Shown here piece by piece: positions 37,241-46,425 of a stretch of 64,000 nucleotides of DNA. Origin of the DNA: Stratiolaelaps scimitus. Its lineage: Eukaryota > Arthropoda > Arachnida > Mesostigmata > Laelapidae. Both the position numbers and the translations under genes were made by a program. Positions within the stretch are counted from its first letter, which is position 1. Each line of letters starts with the position of its first letter. Where the stretch lies: NCBI GenBank assembly GCA_019614645.1, contig JABWDB010000001.1, positions 16,037,501 through 16,101,500 on the forward strand, given 5' to 3'. The notes below the pieces were generated by a model, which saw only the letters and a list, made by a program, of their open reading frames with translations, made no database searches and was not told the DNA's origin.

Positions 37241-37918
37241 TTATGACTTAACGTAGGCGGCTAGCAGCTTTCCCATCAGTGATTTTCCATTGCCTTTCGG
37301 ACTGGTTCCAGGAGGAGGAAGTAAAGATGCGCACTGTGGGTTGTTCTCATAGCCTTGACACACGACGTCAATTAGGTTTGACGAAGCCATCTTGACCACC
37401 ATCATGCCGTATTCGACCGCCTCACCGCCGCACTGAGCTTCAACGATGTCGCGAGCGCATTTCTTATAACGGCTGTACGTGCAGCAGGCTGCCGTGATTT
37501 TGTCCTGGAAGGGAATTTCTTCGATCTTCTCTATGGCTGCCTGAGCATCCACAACGCACACCTTCTCTTCCGGTTGCACCTTTACCAGGCAGGCCGCATG
37601 TTTAAGGTAGTTGTTTCGAAGCTCGTTACCCTTCACACAGAAGCTCTCGGGGTTCTTTTCTTGGACGCCGTGCATAGCATAGCCGATCATCTCCTTCTGG
37701 ATAGGCGTTGTGCACTTATCGGTATAGGCAAGCAAGCACTCTTTAGCCTCCTTGGCCAATCCGCAATATTTGTCGATGTCTTCATCGGTCGCTGGTACTG
37801 TCTTTGCTCCAGCACCCGACGCGGCGCAAAGATCTAGCTCACGCAAATGACACGAATCTGTTCGGACTGACGATAAGAGTCCGATAGAGATTATCGACAG
37901 GATGGCAAGACACTTCAT
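37241..37918 (-). CDS. Secreted 14-cysteine protein, arthropod type
   Basis: A single uninterrupted frame of 225 codons starts at an ATG with a clear signal peptide (MKCLAILSIISIGLLSSVRT, cleavage likely before or near Cys23) and ends with TAA. The mature part has 14 cysteines (residues 23, 31, 52, 61, 69, 94, 110, 121, 145, 146, 154, 163, 187, 196), enough for seven disulfides, plus motifs such as CLLAYTDKCTTPIQ, NNYLKHAACL and TAACCTYSRYKKC. The tail after about residue 198 is Pro/Gly/Lys-rich. The pattern resembles extracellular T20D4.11-like/DUF19-type cysteine-rich proteins found widely in arthropods and nematodes. That family link is from memory and the molecular role is unknown. The protein is likely secreted (haemolymph, saliva or gut). 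A TATA box upstream at 38095-38104 predicts a 5' UTR of about 150 nt with no intron needed. The frame has no breaks and its codon use differs from the compositional frames nearby, so it is very likely a real gene. Confidence 0.93.
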   Translation of the reverse strand: MKCLAILSIISIGLLSSVRTDSCHLRELDLCAASGAGAKTVPATDEDIDKYCGLAKEAKECLLAYTDKCTTPIQKEMIGYAMHGVQEKNPESFCVKGNELRNNYLKHAACLVKVQPEEKVCVVDAQAAIEKIEEIPFQDKITAACCTYSRYKKCARDIVEAQCGGEAVEYGMMVVKMASSNLIDVVCQGYENNPQCASLLPPPGTSPKGNGKSLMGKLLAAYVKS

Positions 37919-38094
37919 GGCTTTTCAGCACAGCACGCAATACGAGATCAACGAAATTAATATGCTAATATGAGTGAGTAAACTTGCGTCAAAGCGTTGC
38001 GGTTGAGTCCAGCAGCGAATGAACCAAGGAGAATAAATCGTATCTGGTGCACTTAGTGATCCACAGATGGTTAGAACATTCTGATGTTCCCTCG

Positions 38095-38104
38095 CTTATA
38101 TATA
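38095..38104 (-). promoter_or_regulatory. TATA box of the secreted-protein gene
   Basis: TATATATAAG on the minus strand, with GC-richer sequence downstream. A start about 30 nt on (near 38073) would leave about 150 nt of 5' UTR before the ATG at 37918. Confidence 0.65.
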
Positions 38105-38261
38105 GTCGATTTTGTGCTCACCTTCCTTATAAGTCTCTTCCTTGAGCAGCCGTTAAAATTTCACACCGTTGTCACGAACATGTAGGCGACACCTGATGTT
38201 GATGCGTGCAGCTATCCTGGTGCGTTACTCAACCCCGGCGGTCGTTGGCTCTACTTCCCAG

Positions 38262-38477
38262 TCAGAAGATCATCTGCAGTCCTCTGAGGGCAGCAGGAAT
38301 AGATGAGTCAACATCTAAGAAGTTCACAATGATGATTGAAATATTGGGAAACCGTCTGCCGTATGAGAGAAAATAAGGGTAAATATCATATGAATAATTC
38401 CTCGTCCGTGAGAGAAGAATACGGCAGCATGAGCAGATCGCTACGAGAAGCAGCCAAGAGGACAATACTAAATACAT
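38262..38477 (-). CDS. Possible small secreted or membrane protein
   Basis: An ATG at 38477 (minus strand) opens 71 codons beginning MYLVLSSWLLLVAICSCC, a convincing hydrophobic secretory N-terminus, and continuing RNYSYDIYPYFLSYGRRF and NISIIIVNFLDVDSS before a TGA. TATA-like sequence lies about 110 bp upstream (around 38590-38602). It sits about 160 bp upstream of the TATA box of the cysteine-rich gene on the same strand. I know no family for it, and it may be a first exon, a real small gene or chance. Confidence 0.3.
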   Translation of the reverse strand: MYLVLSSWLLLVAICSCCRILLSRTRNYSYDIYPYFLSYGRRFPNISIIIVNFLDVDSSIPAALRGLQMIF

Positions 38478-38927
38478 GAAGAGAATATGCGTTCTCAAGC
38501 GAACAGCGCTTGTTCCGTGAACAGTTTTGTAAGTAGCGTATTTCGAATGGTGCGCCTACGATTCAGAATAAAGGACAGTTCTCTTATATGTATATAAAAT
38601 ACGAACAAAGATGTAAATCTGAGAATTTCAATTCGAGAAACCGACTTCCCTTTCTTATGTGCTAGTATACACGATGTTCTAAGCTTGATGAAAATCAGGT
38701 TGGAAAATAATTCAAAATACGCCTGGATACTTAATGCTTAATTCCGCACCATAAAATTCTAATTATATCCGAGTAGATAGCATTTAGTAATATATCGAAT
38801 GCACCTTGTCCATTATCAACGTGGACGTGGACACTCGTTAGTTTTGTAACCTCGTACAGAGCTTTCATAAGAATTAGTGAAACCCACGCGCTCCGCATGC
38901 AGTACATGAACTAAAGATAATACAAAG
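38478..38927. other. AT-rich intergenic DNA
   Basis: TATA-like sequence near 38590-38602 is the only point of note. Confidence 0.4.
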
Positions 38928-38950
38928 TGCGGTTTATTCGCGCAACTGCA
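38928..38950 (-). repeat. Hairpin with AATAAA loop, copy 1 (LINE 3' end?)
   Basis: On the minus strand TGCAGTT and AACCGCA pair (one G-U) around a loop holding AATAAA. It lies about 150 bp past the stop of the LINE fragment at 39102, on the same strand, as expected for that element's 3' terminus. Related copies lie at 40665-40687 and 50930-50952. Confidence 0.6.
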
Positions 38951-39101
38951 GCTGTTACATCGGTTAAGTCCTCGCATACAGTAATAATATATAACATACG
39001 TGCCATCGTGCGCAAAACATTGACACCAGCGTTTGATTATAGTTAGTCCACTACATTATTTACAGATTCTCAATCATTATGTACATTTCTACATGTTTGA
39101 A

Positions 39102-39838
39102 TTATGGCATCCTTGTAATATAGTTATGAGTCTCTCTTGCAAACTTAATCACAGAAGTGAGTGAGCGCATTTCATGAGGAAGGGCGCCATCAGATAGAGG
39201 GTAGTCTGTAGTCGAGAGTGTGTCTACTTGAAACGAAAGGTATCTTAAATGTGGTAGCACGACGATTAGAGCTTCTGATAACGGGAATGAGATTTCAGGT
39301 GGAATCCTACCCTTGGTCATCTTAAATGCAAGCACGGCAAGCCTCGTAATGTGAAGGATATCGACGGAGAGCAAATCATTCGAGGTAAATAGATCGTCAA
39401 CAGGAACTCCACGGCTTCTACCAGAAGGGGACCATCCAATGGAACACATATTAGTCTGGGGCGTCTTAGAACTGCAACGATAGAGTCGAATTTAGAGGCT
39501 ACAGAGTCCAGGTGACTTTAAAAGTCTCATGTAGATAGAGTCCCAAGCAAAGTCTCGATGGCCTTTTCCGTACGCGCAACGGAAATACGTACCTCTTCGT
39601 CAAGCCTGGCGGGGTTTAGAAGAAATAGCAATGAGGTACCGTCTGGATACGCAATTGTCTTACAGCCGCTAGCTGCCGAACAACTATACTGATATAACAC
39701 TAGTATTCGACTTTCCTGTCTACCTAGCCACAGCCTTCTGCTTGCCTCAAGCTTCTCTGTGTGTAATATTTGTTTAACTATGCCTATGAAGCAGATGAAA
39801 CTCAGTGTTTTTATTTTACCTATGTTTAGCTGGAACAT
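39102..39838 (-). mobile_element. LINE fragment: RT catalytic box and C-terminal domain
   Basis: The first minus-strand frame (39838-39527) contains CKTIAYPDGTSLLFLLNP, a decayed YADDTSLL catalytic box, followed by an amphipathic ARLDEEVRISVARTEKAIE segment as in LINE RTs. After a frame change, 39449-39102 reads VDDLFTSNDLLSVDILHITR, LAVLAFKMTKGRIPPEI and GALPHEMRSLTSVIKFARE, which match the post-RT C-terminal pattern (short helices, then a LP-x-E-x-R-x-x-S-x-x-x-F ending). It belongs to a different lineage from the fragment at 4 kb (DDTSLL rather than DDVK). The copy is truncated and dead. Confidence 0.75.
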
Positions 39839-40654
39839 TCAAAGGGTTAACAAAATTTGAAATTGTCCACCAGAAGAAATAACCTCGAAGGTCAAGTTCA
39901 AGATGGCCTATTTCCCGCATCCCATTGGCCTAGATTTGCGGCTACAGTTTCCTCAGCATCTATTTCCGAAGTCGCAAATATCAGTAACAAAGTGGAATAT
40001 CTTGCCACGGATAAACATATGCTATATACATAGGTGAATGACTACTGAGATTGCGTACCTGCCCGAGGTTTCAGCCCACATTTACGTAGATGCTTTCGGA
40101 AGCTGCCTTTCGTCAGTGGAAATGGTCAGTTCAAGGCTACCTGATTTATTGGTTACACTTACTACCCGCGTTAGCGATGACTCGGATGAGCCACCCGAGC
40201 GTGCGTCGAGCCGGCCGCCGAATCACTTTACGGAGAATCCATTTTGTATTGATTTTTAGCGAACTCAGCTGTTTTTTTCTCCTCTTCAATAACGACCCCC
40301 CCTCCCTCCCGACGAGTGGCAATTTAACAGATAATGGTCTGGTGGTCGGGAAGAGGGATATCGATGTGCCCGATATATCTTTGAATGCTCCTGTTTACTG
40401 TTCGATTTGAGTGGGGCTGTATAAAGCCGTGACTCAATTCTCTGTCCTTGATCATGTTAAAATGGCTCGTTCGTTATAGCCTACATAAGATCATTTCGTT
40501 TAACTTCGTAAAAATTAGCGTTGCATATCTATTGACTTGCGTCGTTCTGTGCCAGCGTATGTACAACAATATAGTACTAATAATTACGACGATGTTAACA
40601 CAGCCACAGCGCAGTTCAACAGCGGAATTCCGTTAAGCCTTTGTTAGTAAAGGT
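39839..40654. other. Intergenic DNA, no gene seen
   Basis: Possibly older LINE sequence upstream of the recognised fragment, but nothing is identifiable. Confidence 0.4.
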
Positions 40655-40793
40655 AAATGTAATATTGGCTTATTCACGGAACTGCAGTTTTGCATTTTTT
40701 TAATTCTCTATATGTAGTCTCGGGGTCGAAACTTATGGTCTCCGGCTTTTTGCAGCCAGAGACTTAGCCGTCCAAGCCACTGAGCTCGACTCG
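40655..40793 (-). mobile_element. tRNA-derived SINE, about 139 bp
   Basis: On the minus strand the 5' part is tRNA-like: A-box GAGCTCAGTGGCTTGG, a 10-bp hairpin GTCTCTGGCT/AGCCGGAGAC, and B-box-like AGTTTCGACCCC. The 3' part carries the CTGCAGTTCCGTGAATAAGCC hairpin motif seen 3' of the LINE fragment at 39.1 kb. Imperfect direct repeats agtaaaggt (40646-40654) and agtaaggt (40794-40801) flank it as a target-site duplication. Head, LINE-like tail and duplication together make a SINE the best reading. Confidence 0.65.
40665..40687 (-). repeat. Hairpin motif, copy 2 (inside SINE tail)
   Basis: Diverged copy of the 38928-38950 motif; the loop reads AATAAG instead of AATAAA. Confidence 0.55.
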
Positions 40794-40801
40794 AGTAAGG
40801 T

Positions 40802-41700
40802 GAAGATTTATTGGTTTATTGAAAGAACAGCAATTTACTACTACCGTACTACATGACTATTAGTACGGCTATAATTTACAAGGTTCGTCAGGATAATAAT
40901 TTTTCTTAATTTAATATATCTAGCAATAAATTTGCCACCCGTCTCGACAGATATGCCCACTTAACAACAAGAAAATTAGCTAATAATAAGATCCTATAAT
41001 CCACCGGGACGATCGGTGATGCCTGTGCCAATGCAATACTCATCACATCAGTTTACTGGACATGATTCTCCTTGTGCTTGTCCAGACACTGCTCATCATT
41101 GTACGTGTTCTTTCGAATAGTGCAGTTAATGTAGGAAACCATGTGCAGCTAAACCCTGTAACATACATGCGACAGGTAGATGGAGTTTCCTCGTCAAGAC
41201 CTCAATAAAAAGTGACATTATAGGCACACAACCGCGAGACTGCAAACTGAGTGCGTATGGGCGGGTGGAGTATTGGACAATACGCTATAAACGATCATGC
41301 AGTTCATGCAACGCGTATAGCAATCTGAAGCCAAGGGTGACGTGGGCATAAGCCTAATTCAACTTGACGCTACGAGGCAATTTCCATACCCACTATAATC
41401 GAATGTAATCAAATAGACAGGACAGCTGCATCGTAGCTGTACGATACTGTCCTCTTAGTGGCAATTTTATGTTGTTTAACGCCGCATACATACATACATA
41501 TGTATACATTACTATTATTATGATTTTTTACACTAACATAACTTGTCCGCGTATCCGAGATCATATAAGGCGTAATCGATTCAGATGACGCCCAATAGCA
41601 GACAATCTCTGAGCGTTAGGAAGTACAGATTGGAGACGGCGGAACTGAACGCGCATACCTATCACGATTGCTGAAATATTACCACCGCTCAGCTGTTTCA
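40802..41700. other. AT-rich intergenic DNA, no gene seen
   Basis: A short ATAC-repeat palindrome lies near 41488-41505. Nothing else was seen. Confidence 0.45.
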
Positions 41701-42998
41701 GCTATGTTACAGCTGTTCGTCTTTTCGAAGTGGCCCCAGCTCCTTTCAGTTTCGTCGCCATAGAAGACGAGTCCAGCAGACCGAACGAAGCGTGGCCCAT
41801 GGACGGCCTACGGTGATGACGAACTGGCCACCAAACTGCAGTTGCACCTGAAGCACGATGGGTGCGTTTGGAGAGCCGATGACGACGACGACAACAGCGG
41901 CAGGTTCAAGCAAGTTCAGTTCTTCTGCTTCAGCAGCAGGAAACGGTGAAGGAGGTAGCTTGGCAGAAGGGGAGCAGCAAGATGAGGGTTAAGGTGGTGC
42001 CAACATCAACGGTGGTGGCAACGAGATCAATTACACTTATTGATTTTCGATTCAATGCCGGTGGCTGCTGCTGGCTGGTGGCAAATGTTGTTATTTTGTG
42101 GAGGCCACCTGGCCCCCGTAGCTTGCTTGCTGACTGGATGGTAGCTTGGTGCGCTCGCGGCACGCTCAGCCAACTACCCTACGAGGAAACGATGGTGGAC
42201 CGTCGAGGGTGGGGTCTGTGAACCTGGGGGACGCTAGGAGGCTCCTCCGATCGGTCACCGGTGAGACGCTCGACCGCGCACGGTATTGGAATCGCCTGCC
42301 GCGTCGTTTCACCGACAACAGCCAACAGCAGCAACACTAGCACCGGCCGCCCGACCTCTTGATCCCCTTGGTCAAACTCGATGGTCAAAGCCTTCGTTGG
42401 GTCGCTGCTCCTCGCTGTCGCTGACTCGTTTCGCGCTAGTTGGCCACTAGCGGCCAACGACGTCTTGCCGAATCCACGCAGCCTGACCGAATCTGGCGGG
42501 TTACGTTCCAGGAGTCTAGCCTCTACGCTCCGGGTCGCCAGCCGTCCCAACTGCTATCCCGTGACGCGGTCTCGCTTCTACTGCTCAAGTGAACGTGTCG
42601 GAGCCCCCTCAGCCGGAAGCAGCTGGACCTGCTGAAGCGGCGAACGGAGAGGCCTAGATCATCTCAAATACACAGAGGCAGAGACGAATCTCACCAACGG
42701 AGCATGATAGCTGAACGAAACCCGAAAGGCAGCTCCTGGCCGAGACACTCGTTGCAGGTGTTAAGCTACTTTCATCTTCGTGGAAGCATAACAGCATCTC
42801 GGCTTGGCGTCGCACAGAGATCACGATCCACGAACGAACAGCAGTGATGACAGCAACGGCAACAACAATAAAAAGATAATAGGAATCTCGGCCAACAGTA
42901 CATCCAAACTGAAGAGGTCGACTAGTGTCAGATGGGACTGCCTGTATGAAGTGAATGCGGCAAACAAACACTCCCGAGTGCTTTAGGTGTTCGAGGCG
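41701..42998. other. GC-rich island with an exon candidate
   Basis: CAG/GACGAC-type triplets occur near 41881-41940 and 42316-42338. Open frames on both strands are compositional. The exon candidate at 41750-41812 is separate. Confidence 0.4.
41750..41812 (+). CDS. Candidate 63-nt symmetric exon
   Basis: A pyrimidine-rich acceptor (agctcctttcag) precedes 63 nt that are open when entered in phase 2 and left in phase 2, reading FVAIEDESSRPNEAWPMDGL, followed by CG and GTGATG. The donor is moderate. The phase fits the start candidates upstream and the exon at 43570. Confidence 0.22.
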
Positions 42999-43054
42999 AT
43001 GATTTGCGTGTCTACTTTAGCTGAGGCAGTGTCCTATAACGGTAGAAAGCCAAG
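42999..43054 (+). CDS. Candidate first coding exon
   Basis: An ATG opens 18 codons (MICVSTLAEAVSYNGRKP) that reach a strong donor (CCAAG then GTGAGC) in phase 2. The next strong plus acceptor (atttcatcttacag, exon start 43570) opens an exon that needs exactly that phase, giving a 515-nt intron. Confidence 0.3.
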
Positions 43055-43569
43055 GTGAGCTAATATCAGATGACCAGTCGCAAATGAAAATACGTGTCTA
43101 GGTGAAATCATCGATTTATGATCAATAATCTTTTAATTAGCGAAATACTCTACACTCAATGCATATTAGGATATGTATAATGTATACTGATTATCTATAC
43201 AGGTTGCGGGAGCAATACACAAAGGCTACAGTCACAAAATGTTTTATTTCTAATTTATATTAAACTGATATTCGTCGCAGCAGTTTCAGGAGACTTCAGA
43301 CTCTCGGACCGCACTGTCGTGATTTTACAAAGTCAATTATTATCGAATCAGTTGGCTCTAGTGCAGCTCTCGCTGAACCCCACTGAGAGGTTCCACTAAT
43401 CTGAGGTATATTCGATACAGCAGACTGTACTCGTCGTAAAAAACGGCGCACATACGTCTAGCCTGAACTACACCACACATGGCTGTGATTTGTAGAGTTG
43501 TACACTTCCACCACAGAAGATATCCAGTTTTCTTCGGATAACAATGGGGTAATAAATTTCATCTTACAG
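43055..43569. other. AT-rich gap, possible intron
   Basis: AT-rich DNA between the donor at 43055 and the acceptor at 43569. No independent feature was seen. Confidence 0.35.
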
Positions 43570-43900
43570 TGCCAGAACAACAACAACAAGCAGCCACCCC
43601 TCGTCTTGTTTGCTGCAAAGAAGGCGCAAGAAACGAACATGGAATGGGACACATCGAAGCAAAGCACATCCACCCACCATTCGAGTGTGGAGACAGCGCA
43701 GCTGCCGTGCCTCTGCAGAGGACGTCATCTCGATTCGGCGCACAGAGAGAATAGAAAAAGGAACGCGAAAGAAGTCCATTTGTGCTGCTGATGCCGCTGC
43801 TACTTACGCCGCTGCTGCCGCCGCCGCCGCTGCGTCCACTGTCGACCTGTCTCTTGACCAGTTCAGCCAGGGTGGCGACGCGACGCAAGACTCATTGCAG
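43570..43900 (+). CDS. Candidate 331-nt exon with poly-Ala
   Basis: Bounded by a good acceptor (ttcatcttacag) and a good donor (TTGCAG then GTAAATGGG), it is open for 110 codons when entered in phase 2 and leaves in phase 0. The product starts ARTTTTSSHPSS, has a basic QRRRKKR patch, then an Ala run (about ten residues) and STVDLSLDQFSQGG. The composition is typical of disordered regulator proteins, but two other frames are also open for part of its length, so coding is not proven. It could equally be a UTR exon. Confidence 0.28.
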
Positions 43901-45190
43901 GTAAATGGGAAAGGTGGAAGACAGAAAACGACAGGAGTTTTTCTATTATTGAAAAAAAGCCGGCTTACTTACCCTACGCTCCCAGCCGCGTTAGCTAGGT
44001 CGACGACAAACGGATGGACAGACGATGTACATCTGTTGTGTTCTTTTTGACGAGTACAGACCACCCAGCGAGTGTAAAAGGGGAGCCCACAAAAGAACAA
44101 GTAGTATTCTTCGTCTCTATTATATGCCACTAAACCATATAATTGAGACGAAGAATACGAAGAATATACCAAATAATTTCTGATTGTCAAATGCAATTTG
44201 TTGACACGTATTTCGAGCGCTCATCATTATTGAAGTACTCCATATCTAATATCTCCTCCTCCATTTTGACCGCAACCTCCCCTTTTTGGGAGCACAGAAA
44301 ATACCGAACGTCTACCTGGTTACTGTGGCCGGTGTCATTCCATTGTTTTCCACGATAGCTCAGCCTGTAGTTGCAGCCCCAGTGTTTGGTCGGCTGCGTA
44401 TGCGCGCGAATTTTGGATTTTGGAGCGGACTTTTCCAAAAGCAGGAGTGGCGTCCCTCTCAATCCGTTTCGCTTTGCCGCAGCCGAGGCGAATAGTGGCG
44501 GCGGCCGCGGGGTGGCGGTGGCCTCGTACCCAGGGCTGGAGCAGAACTGCCAGGCAAGCCGGCTCGTCTCGCCTGCCAGCTTCCAGGCAGCAGGGTCGAC
44601 CGAGGAGGAGGAAGAAGAAGAAGACGAGCGAGAGAACGACCGAACGAATGAACCAAGAAACGGAAAACGGGATGGCCCGGAGTGGCGGCTTGTCTATCGC
44701 ATTATGGTCTTCGATCGTCTCCCGATCCGTTCGGCCCTCACCATTTCCTTAGTGGGCCGCCTTCCCGTGCGAGTCTTGTCAGGGAATGGAGTCTCCCTGT
44801 ACGCGCTCTCTCTCTCTCTCTGTTATTTCGGAGGTTGGATGAGCTCTTTCCTTTCTGAATCGAGAACGAACGGCAACGCAACGAAATAACGATGAAAAAT
44901 CTGGCTGGAAAACTGTCGGACGAGTGTGGTAAGGGCAAGGGAGTGGCAGCGGGGTCGCGAACGAATGCTAGGATAGGGTAGGTAAGCAGGCAGCGGAGAG
45001 ATGGAGGGACTGAAGTGGGGATGCCAAAGGAAAGACCATTAAGATCGGCGCTCTCTGCCGTAGAGGTAGAGAGACGTAAAAGAAATGAACGACGGCGGAG
45101 GTCTAGCTTATGTAGTTCTCCCGGCCGCTTATGACAGATACACAACGCTAGCTATAATGCAGTATATATGGCTAGCTAGGGTACATGCGT
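43901..45190. other. GC-rich island with strong hairpin
   Basis: It contains a very strong minus donor (GTAGG then GTAAGTAAG) near 43978, the 55-nt hairpin at 44104-44158 and a CT run at 44807-44822. Overlapping open frames on both strands are compositional. Confidence 0.4.
44104..44158. ncRNA. 55-nt hairpin, pre-miRNA-like candidate
   Basis: GTATTCTTCGTCTC (44104-44117) pairs perfectly with GAGACGAAGAATAC (44145-44158). After one T-T mismatch ATTATATG pairs with CATATAAT, leaving a 9-nt loop (CCACTAAAC). The 23-position arms and the short loop are the size of an animal pre-miRNA, though near-perfect arms are also typical of a tiny inverted-repeat transposon or a siRNA-type hairpin. Either strand could be transcribed. 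I recognise no known miRNA seed. Confidence 0.45.
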
Positions 45191-45800
45191 AATGTACTCA
45201 AACGACAACAGTAATAGCATCATAGAAATATGATGGACAGGCCATGAAAATTGTGTCTAGGTCTGAGATTTTTTGAAAACAATATAGTCCACGGGAGCAA
45301 TTGGTCAGCACGAATGGACTTGTCGCTTGGTCCAAGCGTGTCAGTTTGAGTGTGTGAATCTCCTTGTACTAAAACTTTTTCGGGCTGACTCTCAGCCAAC
45401 ATTTACTTGTACTAGCCTTTTGAGGTTCTATATATATATATATATATAATGTTTGACGAGAGAAAAAATCCAGTTGTCTCTTAGCTGAGCTCTCAACATT
45501 CTACTGGGAACTAGTTAATACAAACAAATTGCACGACATGAAGCATTCAAAACAATGATTACAATATAATATTTTAAAACACCATTTTCGAATGCTCGAA
45601 TTGGAAGAAAGATTCGCAGCTCTTCTTTATATTTTATATAGAACAGATTTAATTTGCACATGCTATAAGAACGAACTCGATCATGCTCCTGACCAACAGC
45701 GCAAAGTCAACTGCGTAGTTTTTATATGGCTATGCTATGACCGCTATCCGCTGCACTCTTTCGTTGGATGATCTGCCTTTGATTAGTTCCGTCAGTTTTG
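45191..45800. other. AT-rich gap
   Basis: (AT)n at 45431-45449; no gene seen. Confidence 0.4.
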
Positions 45801-46281
45801 CCTTTTATACAGTCATTATGAAATGCAAGAGCTGAGAACCAAAAATATGCCTATTATCAGCGCGAATCAACAGCAGCTGGCGTAGCATTAGTATGCTAGC
45901 GGTGTGCAAGTAGATGAAGAGATCTGGGGTCAGTCCCATTCTACCCCTGCCCTCCCTAAAGGAGAAGCCCAAGAGAACACGGTATGACTGACTACACGTT
46001 GTTGTGCGAGCAGCTTCCAAGCAGCAAGATGGGTGTAATGCAAGGTCATCCTCAGCAGCGAACGCGCGCGCCACGCTAATCCTGCCGGCGACCTCAGCAG
46101 GGATCACCACGGCCACGACCATCATCGCCAGCACTGTGGATCATACGAGGGTGCGGTAGGCGTGCAGGGCACACCTCGTGCATTTTATACAGTACCATAT
46201 TATTAGTAGGGAAGCTTCGTTCGCCGCAGGCTCGGTACTGTCGTTAGTAGAACGTCTGTGCTGTTAGTCAGGCCAGAAGCG

Positions 46282-46292
46282 AAGATGGCGGC
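46282..46292 (+). promoter_or_regulatory. YY1/Pho-type site AAGATGGCGGC
   Basis: An exact match to the AAGATGGCGGC element known from metazoan promoters, where it often sits just downstream of the start site and can include the initiator ATG. Here that ATG opens the 46-codon frame at 46285-46425. Confidence 0.45.
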
Positions 46293-46425
46293 TTGTCTCC
46301 TCTCATCCTCGACACAACCCCCTCAACGTTCTAGCTTCTCAGCTTCCAGCGACGGCGGGGACCGACGTGACAATATTTATGCGCCCACCATAACGTTCAA
46401 CGGGGGTACAGTAGGCGGCCGTTGA
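46285..46425 (+). CDS. Possible short frame starting in the YY1 site
   Basis: ATGGCGGCT in a strong start context opens 46 codons (MAACLLSSSTQPPQRSS, later DNIYAPTITFNGG) before a TGA. It may be a small ORF or the first part of a spliced coding region. No homology is seen. Confidence 0.18.
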   Translation: MAACLLSSSTQPPQRSSFSASSDGGDRRDNIYAPTITFNGGTVGGR

